In this document: piece by piece, positions 1-12,820 of the stretch
How the letters are laid out: every line of letters begins with the position of its first letter
Position numbering within the stretch: position 1 is the stretch's first letter
DNA from: Callaeas wilsoni
Lineage: Eukaryota > Chordata > Aves > Passeriformes > Callaeidae
Assembly: GCA_013398955.1 (NCBI GenBank)
Contig: VWPU01004593.1
Coordinates: forward strand, 124,001 to 188,000
DNA: 64,000 nucleotides
Direction: 5' to 3'
Program-made: the position numbers and the translations under genes
The notes under the pieces: generated by a model
Seen by the model: the letters and a program-made list of their open reading frames with translations, nothing else
Database searches by the model: none
Told to the model about the DNA's origin: nothing

Positions 1-1917
1 TTCTTCATGACCAAAGTTCTGGAGATCTCCAGTCCTTTTAAATTGCCTCTTCTCTCTAATTCCTCCATTTTAACTGCCTTTCAGGGTGAAAATGAGGGCC
101 TCCAGAAGGGACACAATGGCAGTGGCAGACAAACTTCCTTCAAAGCTCCTGCCACAGCATGCAAAAGGGTGTGAGGTGACACCTGAGGGAAGGCACTGCA
201 GCATTCAGATTAAGTGATGTGGAAGAGCTGACCAGAGCCTGAATTATCCCACCCAGAGGGGGCCAGGTGTCTTCAGGAGAAGCAAACTAGGGAGAAGCAA
301 ACTCCTCTAGAGAACTAAGACATGGCTTGGTTGGTTCCTTTAGAAGGCAACAGCCAGGAAAGCTGAGGAGGTTCCTGCTTCTCTGAACACCACATTTCTG
401 GATTGTATTAAGGACTGAGCTGGTCCCAGCCTTGAGATTCCTCTGCAAACCATGCAAAGGCCAGTGATAAATTACACTGCAACTACAGTGACAAATGACT
501 GTCCCATGAGATGTGCTTTCAAGTCACAGGCCTCCTCTGCTGTCTGCTTTTCCCTGGGAAAAGACAGCTCACTGCTCTTCCTGTATAAAAATAATACATT
601 ACCTGCAGGAACATGTTACTGCCCATTTCTCCCCCTTCCCACATCTGCTTCTGGAGAGGGCTGGAGCGTGAGCACAGCCCTGTTCACAGCACAAACTCTA
701 CAACCAGGCTCCTTTAGGCAGGGGGTTTCACCTTCTATTTGCTCACCACACTCTGGCCCTCAGGGCACTGAAAATACTAGATATTTATTTCTTTTATGAA
801 CAAAATGCTGAAGAGATGTGGATAAGAACTGACACTATTTAGGGCAGCCAAGGCTCATTAACTTTGAAAACATCAGCAAAGATTGCACTGAGGTCCCCCC
901 TGTACTCGTGCCTTTGCAGCCCACAGCAACTTCTGAGCAGCAGCACCCAAGAATTGTGCCCTGGAAGCACCATCTAGTGTTTAATATCTGTCATGGTGGC
1001 TCCCACCCCCTGGGATGATTCTCAATGCATTCAGAAAAACCAAGTTTCGGAGACAATAGTCCATAGGATTCGTTCTGTTTCAGGAGAAATGCCAATTGGA
1101 AACAAATGGCCACCAGAGAGCAAAGCCAAATGTGCAGGGATCACTGGGAAGAACTGAGGGAGTTCCACCCTCTTGTTCCAGCACGAGTAAAAGGCACCTT
1201 TGCAGCAGATCCTGAGATCAGGACTGGACAGGGATATGAACCATCACTTCTGCATCCTTCCCACACAGGCCAGCAGGGAAAAGCATGGAATTTCTGCACA
1301 GATTCACCTCTGTTTCTCTCTCCATGACCCTGAGTTTTACAGTCTTGCAGGGAAGCTTGGAGGAAACCCCAAGTTCTGCTTGATTTCATGTCAACACTAT
1401 GTGAAAGCAGAAATTCTAAAGAACTTTGACACAAACCCATGGATCTGTGGTGTCTACAGGAAAGAATTACTTAATCTACAACCTTTAAGATTACAGAGGT
1501 CTCAAGTAGCACTGTTTAGGGCATTCAAAGATGCTGTTTTCAGCACAGAAAGACTAATTACACAACACTTTTTTAAAGAAAAAGCACAACTATTTGTGAG
1601 TGTACTTGAGTACATCAATATTTCAATGGCTGGAGCTTGGAGCTACAACGCAGGGCTTGTCTTCCAAACCACGCTCCCAAATTCTGCAAACCACAGACAT
1701 CCAGAGAGTTCTCAGAAGACCTTTGTCAAAAACCAGATATCATATCTCACTGGATGAGGGCCTGAATGTGGTGATTCAGGGGGTGACAGCCTGCTCAGGG
1801 GCTCTGTGCAATTGCACCAGTTCAAACCAGCACATAGGCTCCTGCCTTAACCAGACTTAGAGGTCTGAGTCAGTATTAGGAAAAATAATGTGAGAACTAC
1901 GAAGAAATGACACTTAC
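1..1917 (-). other. LRRK1 intron after coding exon 9 (partial)
   Basis: I looked on the minus strand for the next LRR exon and did not see it. The open frames here, such as the one at 1200-1757 on the plus strand, have no recognisable motif. No repeat family was recognised. Confidence 0.7.
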
Positions 1918-2055
1918 TTCAAGCTGGAAGAGTCCTGCTGGAACTTCTTTTAGTGAGTTCTCAGAAAAATCCACTTCTCTCAGGTGATTTTTCCAGAACA
2001 CAGTTAATGCATCAGGTAGGAATTCCAGTGCGTTTCTAGATGCCTTACAACATTT
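1918..2055 (-). CDS. LRRK1: LRRK1 coding exon 9 (LRR), last exon in the window
   Basis: This 138-nt exon (46 codons, phase 0 at both ends) encodes [17 protein letters not shown], then [20 protein letters not shown] and GLFQLE. It matches human [17 protein letters not shown] and the following repeat. The acceptor is ATGTTTTCCAG (AG at 2056-2057) and the donor GAA followed by GTAAGT (GT at 1916-1917). The next exon, starting DALMFLRLQ in human, was not found in the 1.9 kb to the left edge. Confidence 0.96.
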
Positions 2056-2759
2056 CTGGAAAACATAAAAACCCCCACACTTACACAGTAGTAATCATCT
2101 CTTTAAATAATGTGGTAGATCAGCTGTCACATGTCAAAAGCTTTAATAAATCAATTCTAGGTGGTCTCTTTAGATATCTTGATCTAGATGAATTATTGGG
2201 CATGCAGGCATATAGGGTTTGCTAAGGAGATGCACTCAACTGCTGGTCAAATTCCTTGGTGGGCAAAAAAAGTATTCCAAAAATTATTTTGAAAATCACC
2301 CACCCCCATTTGCTTTTCAACCATAAACAAACACTTCCCCAAAGGATACTGCTCCCCTGCAGTCCCTGTAAAAATGAGGAATAAGGTCACAGTGATGGGT
2401 GGATGCAGATGTCCTAGTTAGCCATAGCTTTGGGCAAAGTTATCTTTGGTGAAAGTTGGGTGTTTCGTAAAATGATCCTAACAATACTTCTGCTCAGAGG
2501 AACTACAGAGAAAATTAATACATCCATGTAAGACACATTTCTAAAACTTCCACCAATGCTTTCAACATGGTGAGAACAGGGTGGAACCTCAGAAAGACTG
2601 TATCTGAAACCCATAAACCAAATTTGGCAGGGGCACTCCTACGGAAACAGAACAGCCTTTTAAGCATCTGACAGCTTTTTAAGCATCGCAATTAATTTTT
2701 TTTTGCATTGTTTCAACAGCTTTTTCAGCCTCTGACTTCATCAGAGCAGTTCAACTTAC

Positions 2760-2923
2760 CAGGGGGCAGGCCCAGGGATCTGGAAACACTTTCAGCTGAT
2801 TTCTGGAAACATTCAGTATGTTTAGGGACTTGAAGCAGTATAGAAAAACCGTTGGAAGTTCCACCAACCTGTTGTCAGAGACGTCAAACTCCTGCAGCTT
2901 CCTTAAACCAATCCAATTAGTTG
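2760..2923 (-). CDS. LRRK1: LRRK1 coding exon 8 (LRR)
   Basis: This 164-nt exon encodes [20 protein letters not shown], then a repeat with [17 protein letters not shown], and ends WACPL. All are collinear with human LRRK1. The acceptor is GTTTTCCAG (AG at 2924-2925) and the donor CTG followed by GTAAGT (GT at 2758-2759). It ends in phase 0. No start codon lies at its front, so it was found by frame and homology rather than as a complete open frame. Confidence 0.96.
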
Positions 2924-3059
2924 CTGGAAAACATGAAACATTGTGGACTCGGTATAAGCATGAGAGCTTTTAAACCATTTAAGCCATTATTTTAACATTT
3001 TTGGGTTCTTCCCTACAGCTCAGCCTTGAAATGCAAGCCAAACCCTGGGCTGTACGTAC

Positions 3060-3187
3060 TGTTTTCCTCGTCAAATAACTTCTCCATATAGTTTTTGGAA
3101 GCGATGAGTTTTTTAAGGTTTTTAAGATGTAGGAATCCAGTAGGGAGAGTGGAGAGCCTGTTGCTGGATACGTCGACCTCAAGTAAC
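3060..3187 (-). CDS. LRRK1: LRRK1 coding exon 7 (LRR)
   Basis: This 128-nt exon encodes one full LRR ([19 protein letters not shown]) and the start of the next ([18 protein letters not shown]). Human has RLLEIDISSNKLSHLPPGF. The acceptor is TACTCACAG (AG at 3188-3189) and the donor AACA followed by GTACGT (GT at 3058-3059). Confidence 0.97.
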
Positions 3188-3691
3188 CTGTGAGTACAGA
3201 ACAATCTCAGTCAGGTGTCAGTAAAACACTAGCAAAGTCTCCTGTTGCCACAGGCATCTGTTTTACCAGGACAGCTTTAGCTCTGAATGAAAGCAGCTGA
3301 AATGAGCCTCACGAGGCAAAGCATAAAACCCTAATTAGGAAATTAACCCTTCCGGGGAGCAGAGAGAGGTGGTCGGCATAGACAGCAGATCAAATCATTG
3401 CTGTCAGCCAGTAAATGTCACTCTGAGCCAGCTCAGAGGAATGGGGCTCACCAGAACTGGAGAAAAGCAGAGGCAACATGAGACAACAGAGGAATAAAAG
3501 TCCCCACACCCGTCCAGGCAACAAACTTGGAAACCCTGAGAGCGCAGAGGGGCAAACCCTAAGTTAAACCTTGCAGCAGACAGAAACCAGACCAAGAAGC
3601 TCCTGCAGTATGCTCTCCCCTTCCACAGTCTCCCTCAAGGCCAGCTTGAACCTGCTCTCCCCGCAGGCTCAGCTTCGCGCGGCGCACGCAC

Positions 3692-3918
3692 CTTGTACAG
3701 ATGATCTCGTCGGAGGACTGCACACTGGGCAGCTCTGCCAGCTGATTGTCAGCCAGGCTGAGCTTCCGCAGGTTGATCAGGCCCCATGGGATCACGGACG
3801 GGAGGGACACCAGGCAGTTGGCAGAGAGATCAAGCTCCGTTATCTGACAGGAGATATCGATCAGCCAGTCCAGATCCACCCAGGGCAGTTTGAGGTTTGA
3901 CCAGTTCACGCACAAAGC
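3692..3918 (-). CDS. LRRK1: LRRK1 coding exon 6 (first leucine-rich repeats)
   Basis: This 227-nt exon encodes 75 residues plus two bases. It starts [19 protein letters not shown], followed by LRR-type units [15 protein letters not shown] and [17 protein letters not shown], and ends near SSDEIIC. The acceptor is CATCCGCAG (AG at 3919-3920) and the donor AAG followed by GTGCGT (GT at 3690-3691). It is joined in frame to the exon at 3060-3187. Confidence 0.97.
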
Positions 3919-4684
3919 CTGCGGATGTCAAAGAGAAGAGAAAACCACATTAGTGAAATCCCAGTTGCTCTCAGCCTGTGCTAAACCACTGGGAATCTGG
4001 CAGAGCAGAGCACAGGCCATAAACGTTTTGCTCACTTTCCAACCTGCTTCTAGGAATTAAACTGACTCAGAGATGAGATCATGCCTGGGTATCAGCAGCC
4101 CCTGCTGTATCTGCTCCATGATCTCCCTCCGAAGACCATGAGCAAGCTCAAGCAGGGGACCTGGATTCACCAGACCTTCTTCACCAGTCCATACTTTCTC
4201 AGGGTCCAGCTTGGACAGAAGAAAATGTGAACACATAGTGGCCATCAATGCAAGGAAACAACCCAAGGCTTCATTTTCAAGATCACCTCATTGCATTCCA
4301 ATCCTTGTCCTGAAATGCACATTTTAAAAACTATATTCCCAAAACGTTTTCATAAACTTGTTTTTGACATAACTCATCCCAAAACCAGCCTCAACGGAAT
4401 GAATATTAATTCTCCACCAGGAGGCAGCAAGAACCCGGCAGCAAATTTAATTTTCTTTCCAATGCCCAGTATTTCGCTCTTTGGACTTTTAACCCCAAAT
4501 TTAGAATTAAAAGGAATGTATTTGGGGAAGAGAGAGAAAGAAAAGGGAGACAAAGGCCTATCTCAAAGGCTTATTTGAGACTCAGAACTAGTCATGTAGA
4601 TCAGACAGTTCAAATGTTTAGGAGAATGGAACAAAGGGTAAGTACAAACAGATGCACTTTTTAGATATTGACAGTAGTTGTACT

Positions 4685-4850
4685 TTTGTGTAGACACTGT
4701 GCTTTTCAAACCTCCCCTTGTGACGCCCCAGGACAGCCCTGCGAATATGAATGGAAATATTATGCCCATTGTGCCACTGGGGAAACCAAGGCAGAGAGCA
4801 CCAGCTCTTTGTTTAGGGCTACATCCACTGCCATGCCACAAGGCAGCCCT
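4685..4850. repeat. Probable old MIR-like SINE fragment
   Basis: The order of short blocks resembles the 3' half of a MIR element in plus orientation. An ACAGCCCTGCGAA-like stretch (MIR: ACAACCCTATGAG) is followed by TATTATGCCCATTGT, then GGGGAAACCAAGGCAGAGAG (MIR: GATGAGGAAACTGAGGCACAGAGAG). The match is by eye and diverged, so the family name is tentative and the edges are approximate. Confidence 0.45.
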
Positions 4851-7212
4851 ATAAAACACAGCAAGCCAGCAGCAGCAAGAAATCAAATTGAGCAGAGTCT
4901 GCACTGCTACTGCAAAATGCACAGCACCCAATGGGAGCTGCGCTGCAAAGCTTTCCCTCTCACACCAAACATACCCTGCTTTACTGCTAGATTTCCCAAG
5001 TCTGCATATTTAACAGCTTCCTGCTTAGAAACTCTTGCTTTAAATCAGTTTTCTGCACTTTTCTCTCACCTGTAACACATACCACAAATCCCTGGGCTTA
5101 GGAAAAAAGTACTTCTCTTTGAATACACCAACCAATGCAGTAATAATACAACCTTACAGCCTTCTTTTAGGGGGTGCAAGCAGGACCTTGTGTCTGTGCT
5201 GCTCCTCTTTGCAGACTGATAACCCATCTCTATTTTGCATTTAGATTGCTGCGTATCATTTCCCTCAAAAACGCAGAGGCATGGCCACGGGGTATTTAGT
5301 GTGATAAGGAGATACCTGTAGAATGCAGATAATGACTTCTCAAACCACAGACAAGATTGTGAAATCCAGCACCTGCTATCAGCTCTGTGGGGCTGGTGTC
5401 CTGTATCCAAGGCAGCTTTTTGAATCCCAGCAATCAGTGCCCTCCTTCCCATCCAGAGACAAGGACTGACAGTGTCTCTGCAAACTGGAGACCAGCCAAA
5501 CCCCTTTATCTGACTTAGGGACACTGGACCAAATTCATCTGGTACCAGCAACCTGATGTCAGTGGAGTTACCTTAGGGGTTTGGTTGCCTCAGGACTCTG
5601 CAGTGAAAATGTTAATTAAGTGAAAGAAATCCTGACAGCAGTGCCACAAAGAAAGGGGATTTCCTCCCCAACTCATCCTTAATCATCTCCACTATTTTCC
5701 CAGAAAAGCTGTTTCTCTGATGCCAAAGGTCTGTGACCCCAAACTCACAGAGCTCAGTGCTCGACCCGACCCTTCTCTGTTTGGGGCTAATGGTGAACTC
5801 TGTGCTAAACCAGGGACAGAGCTCAGAGGACGTTAGCTCAGGGCAAGGCCTGAGTGCAGGCAGCTCACTGCTCTTCAGGAGGCCACGGAAAACCTCTTTA
5901 GACTCCCGTCTCCTGCCAAAGGAAGAATTTCTCAATACAAGCCCTGAAGACTAAATTGAAATCTTCTCCTGCAGCAATGTCAGGGGATGCACTGAGGCGA
6001 AGGACTGGAAAGTGTGCAGGAGCAGGAAACTCTGCTGCTCTTGGGCAAAGGATCAACTATAAATATGAAAAATATTTACTTAAATCTGAGGCTGCCTGGT
6101 AAGGTGATTAAGGCTGTTGTGCATTTCTCCCAAATGACGTGACGTGCTCCAACAGAACCTCGCTCCTGCTCTAGATGGGATAATCTGAGGACAGCAATCT
6201 GCTCCCTCCATCAACAACCCTGCTCTGAATCTTGTGTGGGACTGCTGCAGATCTCTGTGCTGATGGTGATGTAAGTGAGATTACCAGGATAAAGAAATGA
6301 GAGGAGGATCCCACACATACACTTGTATGCTTGAATATAAAATTATTGGCAAAATATTTCCTAGGGAAAATACAGCAGACAAAGCTCTTCTCTTTGGAAA
6401 AATTAAATATATCTCACACTGAACATGCTGGAAAGTTACATTTATCTCCCTGCTGACTACATCTATTGAAGTTTGGAATCTGTGCCCAGCCACTTCACTG
6501 CAAAGGCTCTCTTTGGCATTTGTTACCTGTTCCTGTAAAAATGGAACCACTTCCTCCCTTTAGCAAAACTGTGGTTTGCTGTGGGTGTAAATTTATGCCA
6601 GGAAAAAACAAAAAAAGGAGAAACAGCTATTAGAAAAATGAGATGTAACTCTTCTTGCCTGAGAAAGGGCAGCTCTGCTCGGTGCAAGGGCTGTCTGGAA
6701 GGTGTGGCAGCCAAAGCCAGCTCTCGAGCACATTTTATGCATAGCTCTCCATTCACTGCTGTGAAATCGATTGGAGCTCAAGTGTTTCCACTCCGAGACA
6801 GCACAGAAGGGACAAACCCTTCTGAAGTTCTGGGCTCACTCTCAATGATCAGTGCTTGGTTTGCCCTCCCTGTCCAAGGGGAGAACCTTCTGACACCCAG
6901 CTGGCTGCCACACACGTCCCACTCCCCACGCAATCCAGTTTTGCTTCCTCCCAGTGCAAAATCCATCTCAGGATGAAGCCTCTGAGAGAAGCAGAAAGCG
7001 CCGAGGCAGTTTGTTTGCAGCTGCCACAAAGTCGTGTTTTAAAAAGTTGTCAGGGTATGTGAGTGTCACTTCTCAAAGATCTGAGCTCTGCAGACAAACT
7101 AGGACAGATCCTCCCGAATTTGTCCCAGTCTGCCAAAATGAATTCAAAGAGAAAGCATTAAATAAGCAAACATATTAAAAATAAACAGCTACTAGGAGAA
7201 TCAAGGTCAAGT

Positions 7213-7255
7213 TTTTGTGTTTTTTCTCTGCTTTTTTTCTTTTTCTTTCTTTTTA
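7213..7255 (+). repeat. T/C-rich low-complexity tract
   Basis: It is an almost uninterrupted run of T and C with (CTTT)-like units inside a LRRK1 intron. Confidence 0.7.
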
Positions 7256-8576
7256 AACCAGGCCCTTCTGGCAATTAGCTGATGTTTTAAAACTGCTCTC
7301 TTCTTCTTCACTCAGGGTGTGACCACAGCAAAGCTGAGTCATTTTTACAGCAGCTAAGTTAAATACTGCCAGCAAATTCACATGGAAAACAGACTTCTTC
7401 CCTGTGATTCAAACATTTATCCAAAGTTTATTCAAGCTGAATTATCCAGTTGGACTTTTTTTTTTCTTCTGAAAGACATTTTATCAACTCTTATCCACAC
7501 CTAGAATTCAGCTTACCTTTGTTTATCTGTCAACAAAATTAAGAGCAGCACAAGGAGGGCTTTAAATCTACTGATTGAGCCTAAAGAAGTCGAGCTTACC
7601 TATGTGGTCTAACACTCAGGGTATCAACAGGAACCCAGTGAGAGGGTTCTGGCAGAGAAACAGAGAATGGAGAAGTTTGTAAAACTACTAAAACCTCTCT
7701 CCTTATTTCTACTTAACACCAAAGCAGAACCAACAGCCTGCAATGCTACAGGCTGAGCAGACAAATACTCAACTGGATTGATTAGGGACATCTTTTTGTG
7801 ACCTGATGAAAACTGTGTGCATTGAAAGCTCAGGGATCTGATGCTCCTATTCAGTGTGGGTTAAGCTACATATTGAAGGGAAAAAATTAAAAATGCCTGG
7901 TAATAAACTGCTGGAGAACAGCACAAATAATACAAAATATTGTGTGCTTCCCTATAAAGCAGTAACAGTAACACTGTGAGACACTTTTTTTGCTGCTGAA
8001 GACCTGAAGTAGGGAAGATACTCAGCAGGTCATTGCTTTGCTCATGCCTCTTTGTTAACAAAAAGCTACCCAAGCCCATTTTTACCTGAACTGGCTGACA
8101 CAGAAGGGTTCCCACGCTCAGCTCTGTGCCACACAACCCTCGGGAACACCATGAGCTTGTGGCATCGCCCTGCAACCAGGGGGCACAACAGAAACCTAAA
8201 GGAAGTGATGACCCTGGGGGCACAGAGGAAATCTGTGCCAGAAGAAGCCCAGCTTCTCCTCTGGAAGACCTTGAGCCCAAAGTTGGTGTTCCCTCTCCCC
8301 AGCTCACCCTGGTTCACACGCTGGTGTTTAAATTGCCCCACAGAAGCTGTTGCTGCGTCTTGCAGAGTGATGCCATTCAAAGCCCTGATGTTTTACACCC
8401 TGTAATTTAGCATCAAAGCCACCTGCACAGCTTGTTCTCTACAGGGGCAGCAAACCACAAGGCTCTTAGTTGAGAAGAAGAATCAGCAGCCACATGGCGT
8501 GCAAAGAAAATTATCAATTATTAACATGATGCTCCTTTAAAACAACGCCTCTACAGGCAGATAAATGGTTACTTAC

Positions 8577-8725
8577 TGTTTTTGCTGGAGCACTACCTGG
8601 TAGTGGGGTTGTCTCAATGAAATACTTCCTCAGGAGGTGTTTGCTGGATTCAGGACTGTCCATCAGGATGTAGGAACAAAAGAAAGCTCCATTCCGCAAC
8701 AAAAACACGGCTACATCTTCATTCC
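8577..8725 (-). CDS. LRRK1: LRRK1 coding exon 5 (end of ankyrin region)
   Basis: This 149-nt exon encodes [19 protein letters not shown], the block [10 protein letters not shown] and a C-terminal [10 protein letters not shown]. Human LRRK1 has GNEDIAIFLLRHGAYFCSY and [10 protein letters not shown] at the same place. The acceptor is CTTCAAAG (AG at 8726-8727) and the donor ACA followed by GTAAGT (GT at 8575-8576). It ends in phase 0. Confidence 0.97.
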
Positions 8726-9329
8726 CTTTGAAGAAAAGCAGATTGTTTGCTCCCTTCACCTCATGTAAATGAACCAGCAAGGAGCTGAACAGAAATCCTG
8801 GGAAATAACCACTTCTGAAAAAGACTCTGGGGGTGTGCAAAAAGGAAACTGAACTGTGTAAAGGCTGTTTCCTCCAGTGGCAGGACTCAGTTTGGTCAAA
8901 CTGAGACAGCAAAGATACTGTGTAAAAGTGCTGGCCCAGGCTCTTTCTTTTTTCTCTTTTTTCCCCTGTCTTATTAAACTATACACACAGCTGTGCTTTG
9001 AAGTGTAAATTATTCAGCCTAAATCGAGCATGTGTGCCAGAATGTCCATAACAATAACGCTTTTACTTGCAAGGATTCTGGTTTTTAAGGGTCTTTTCCC
9101 TAGGAGTTTCTAGAGGAAAGTTCAGCCTCTCAGCATCTACAGTAATCTGACTTCACAAGGCCCTGACTTCAATTTGGCCGAGTCGACAGGTTCGGAACCA
9201 ATTTAATTTATCCTGCTGGAAATCCAGCTCCAGACAAGCCATGGATACCATCGTATGTGTGAACAGCTCAGCCCACTCTTGGAAGACGTGGCAGAGAAGG
9301 GGCAGAATGTGGAAGATGCAAATACACAC
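8726..9329 (-). other. LRRK1 intron between coding exons 4 and 5
   Basis: This intron of about 0.6 kb ends in a normal acceptor. I recognised no repeat or other element. Confidence 0.85.
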
Positions 9330-9509
9330 CTGCCTTTATAGCAGCGTAGAGGGGCAGGCGGATGAGCACGGGGAATTCGTTCTTCCTGACTGCACAGCTC
9401 TCTGGGTCAGCACTGTAGGCACGGATCAGGAGCTTGACAATGTCCAAATGGCCCTGCTGGCAGGCTATGGCCAGCATCCAGTTCAGGAGCTGCTGGCAAG
9501 TATTAGGAC
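9330..9509 (-). CDS. LRRK1: LRRK1 coding exon 4 (ankyrin-like repeats)
   Basis: This 180-nt exon encodes 60 residues across its borders. It carries [22 protein letters not shown] and [18 protein letters not shown], nearly identical to human LRRK1. The acceptor is TTTGGTAG (AG at 9510-9511) and the donor GCAG followed by GTGTGT (GT at 9328-9329). Both ends are phase 1. Confidence 0.97.
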
Positions 9510-11785
9510 CTACCAAAAACATACAAAATGTGACTTCGTTGGTGCCACCGGGCTGTGACGTGCAAGGAATGCCCATGGATAATGGCTGTGCAAAGGGGTT
9601 TGGGACAGGGTGAAGCTCCTGAGGACAAAAGGAACAGGTTACACTGCAAAAGTGTGGCAGAGAAGGGTCCTAAGCTGGTCAGGCACAAAGTTTTTGGCTT
9701 TGCTTAACTGTTCTTCTTTACCCACACAGCTAATGGGTGAAATTTTTGACTGTCCCTGACCTAAGCATTCATAAGGCAGCAACAGTTCTGCTAAAACACC
9801 AGCAGATAAATAAACATCTGATCCCAAACAGGGATGATCAGGACTGTCTTTGCATCCAGATCCAGACAGACATTAGATCCAAACATCCAAGGCTGGCCAC
9901 TTCTTCCAGGTTCATGAGAGGGCATACAAAGAATGGGGAAAACCAGATGGGTTTTCATGTTATTGGATGAACAAAAATAAATGCTTCAGTCAACAAAAAA
10001 AGAATTGTTTTAGCTTGTTTTCACTGCAACCTGAAGTCTCCCACAAAAACTTTCATTTCCCCTTTAAATACTTCATTTCGAGTCAACTCTTTACTACAAA
10101 TTCATAATAAAGTCAGACAAATGTCATTTAAGGCTAAAAACTACAATACCATATTCTGATTTCTGCATGAATTTGCTGAGGTTTTAGTCATTTTCAAACT
10201 GCTTTTTTTTCTGAAATAATGTTTTCCTGTAGAACACCACTTTCCTCTAGGTGTGCCTAATTCTGGGCATGTAACTAAATGCCCAGGACAGAATTATTTC
10301 TGCTAACAATAAGGAGTCCTCAAATCTCCCCTGATTCCCTGTACCACCTCCATCTACTTTACAAATTCACATCCTCTCTGAAAGACTCAAAGGAACATCC
10401 ACAAGTCCAAGTTTCACATGTCAAGGCTTTCCTGCAGCTTATCCATGTGGAAATTACATCGCTCTTTGCATTCTTAACAACTCCACTAAATCCCTCACCC
10501 TCCTGCTACAAAAAATGGGCTCCACTTAAGCTGTAAGCCACAAGTAGTTCTCACTGTTCCAGGGAGAATCACTGCCGTGCAACAGCCAAATTGCAAATTT
10601 ATGCAATTTATACCTAAGCCCTGTGATTGGTTTCTGTGTAACTTCCCAAGAAAACAGCTGGAAAGTCCTGCATAAAAATTTCTGAAAGCTGCTGTTTGTA
10701 CAGAGCTCCTCCCCTGACCCTCCCCGAAAGCAAGATTTGGAGGGAATGTGGTCACTTCTAAACTGAGCTAAGTTTCCAGAAACTACTTAAGTCACTTTTC
10801 ATTACTCCGTGTACTGTATTATTATAATTTAATTTTTGCTACTAGCCTACTCAGCTTCCATTCTGGCTGAAGGAAATATTACATTTAACTGCATCCCCCA
10901 AACTGGAACACTTATTTTGCTTACCAGTGCTCCAACAGGACACCGAATAAGCAGGTTTCCCAACAGGTTATTCCCATTCTCAGTGAGGCCACTGGCAACT
11001 ATTTAGTGCCAGTGAGGAGCTAGAGGTGAAATATTGCAGAACCCAGCTTAGCTCTTGTGTTACTGCAGTGTCTGAGGTCAAGGATTTGCCCCCGATGCTC
11101 TGCAGGACCTCTGGACCCCAAATGCATGGAAGGTCCCAGGGAGAAGCAGCTGCCAAGCTCACAGAACACTGAGAAAGCAACAGGGAGCCAAGCACAGCTC
11201 CTGGTCCTGAGTCAGAGTTAGGCTCTGCCCCACGCCCCCACTGCTGCCTTAGGAATTGTGTCTGAGTGAGTCCAAAAATGTCTCTGCTCTGAAATAATTA
11301 CTATAATAAAATTTAAGTAAAAGATAATGATTATTCTAAAGAAGGAATTCCCCTGAAAGTCAAAACAAAACGTCAAGCAGAGAACAAAGTGGGTGCCAGC
11401 TGTGCACACCAAGAGTCCCTGACCAGTGAGGCCACTCACTGCCAGCACCACCGAGACTGTTGGATCAGCAGTGGGATGATGCTGCATCCTGAAAATCCCC
11501 TCATTTCTCTGTAGAGTCTGGGATGTTACCCAGCTGTGAGGCCTGATGGGAATGAACTGTCTCAATGGCATCTTCCTCCATTTCCAACTGGCAAACATGG
11601 AATATTTTTATGTATGTGTTTCTTTCCCCCACGGGGGAAGTTTTCTTCGAGCACAGCAGAGATCTGACCCCTCCCATGACTACACCCCTCCCTTTCCAAG
11701 GAATGCAAAAAAACCCCAAATGCCTGCTTGGAGCTGTAGCACACAGCTCCTGAAAAGCTTGGGGAGAGGCAGGGTCAGGGCTTAC
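9510..11785 (-). other. LRRK1 intron between coding exons 3 and 4
   Basis: This 2.3-kb intron contains several AT-rich blocks (about 10000-10160 and 10800-10900). No repeat or gene was recognised. The open frames overlapping its edges read across the flanking splice sites and are not real genes. Confidence 0.85.
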
Positions 11786-11957
11786 CACGCAGGGAATCCA
11801 GCAGCTCTTTCACGATGTCCTTGTGCCCAAAATAGGCGGCCACCACCGCGGCATTGTCATCGTTGGGCTCTGTTGGTAACACCACCAACGCTTCCTTCAG
11901 CAGGTACCTCACTGCCTGCAGATCTCCATATGCTGCTGCAATGCCTAAAAGCTGACA
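11786..11957 (-). CDS. LRRK1: LRRK1 coding exon 3 (ankyrin-like repeats)
   Basis: This 172-nt exon encodes 57 residues plus one base. The blocks [13 protein letters not shown] and [19 protein letters not shown] have the ankyrin-repeat pattern and match human LRRK1 closely. The acceptor is TTCACCAG and the donor CGTG followed by GTAAGC. It was not obvious as an open frame because no start codon falls inside it. It runs from phase 0 to phase 1. Confidence 0.97.
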
Positions 11958-12820
11958 CTGGTGAAGGAAACACAGCAGAAGAAACTCTCAGTTAAAGGGA
12001 GCAGGCAGAGAAAGAGCATTTTTAGAGCCGTACGGATTTATCTGTGCCAAGGCATGTCCACTGTCGCCGTGGTTAATTGAGAATGTCATAAACACTAGTG
12101 GCCATTGTAATCATTGTTGATAAATTTATTACATTGATTTGTTGGGGTTTGTATTGTAGTTTTTTGCATGATTTTACCACATAAGTGCCTGAGGCACAGA
12201 ACAGGGAGTATAAATCCATTTTTCATGGACCAACAGAAAAAGCATTTGCACAGCTCAGCTGCAAAATGCAGTATTACCTGTTTTGGAGATGGCCAGTATG
12301 ACTGGACTTGACGTGCAGGGACCCTCCCAAAACACTAAGATCAGCTCTGTGCAAAGAGCAGGCTCAAAAGGAGGGCTCTGAAGGCAGAGCAGCGCAGAAG
12401 CTGGCACAGAGTCTGCGATAAAATTCCACACACAAGCAGCAAAATCTTCCCAGGGGGCCACTAACCATCTTTGCACCGATGGGGGAATGCATTTTTTTGC
12501 TAAGTCTATAAACTGCTTCCTTTTTACGGGGAAAAATGCATTTCCCTGTTTCGGTGACCACAGCCCCAGCACCCCTCCTCACACAGCCTCCTGCTCCTAC
12601 AGACACTGCTCCCTGTGGTCTGTCTCATCTTCCTAATCTGTGTTTCCAAGGGCAAACTGTGTCCCTGAGCGTGCTGCAGAGCCCCACACAACCAGCCACG
12701 TCTGGGACCCACACAACTGAATGGATTTTCTCCATGAAGAAACGACAGAAGCCAGCAGCATCTTGAAATTTTGGTATCTTTGCCTGTAAAATCTGAGAGA
12801 GAGCAGGAACCTAACCCAAC
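11958..12820 (-). other. LRRK1 intron between coding exons 2 and 3
   Basis: This intron of about 0.86 kb has an AT-rich block around 12060-12180 that contains two SOX-like motifs. I see nothing else in it. Confidence 0.85.

Larger units (their letters stand above)
3919..8576 (-). other. LRRK1 intron between coding exons 5 and 6 (4.7 kb)
   Basis: It holds a probable MIR-like repeat at about 4685-4850 and a pyrimidine-rich tract at 7213-7255. Nothing else is recognisable on either strand. Confidence 0.85.

Noticed and set aside
1..1917. Next LRRK1 LRR exon
   Set aside because: I looked for the expected DALMFLRLQ-type sequence on the minus strand and did not find it. The exon is probably left of the window.
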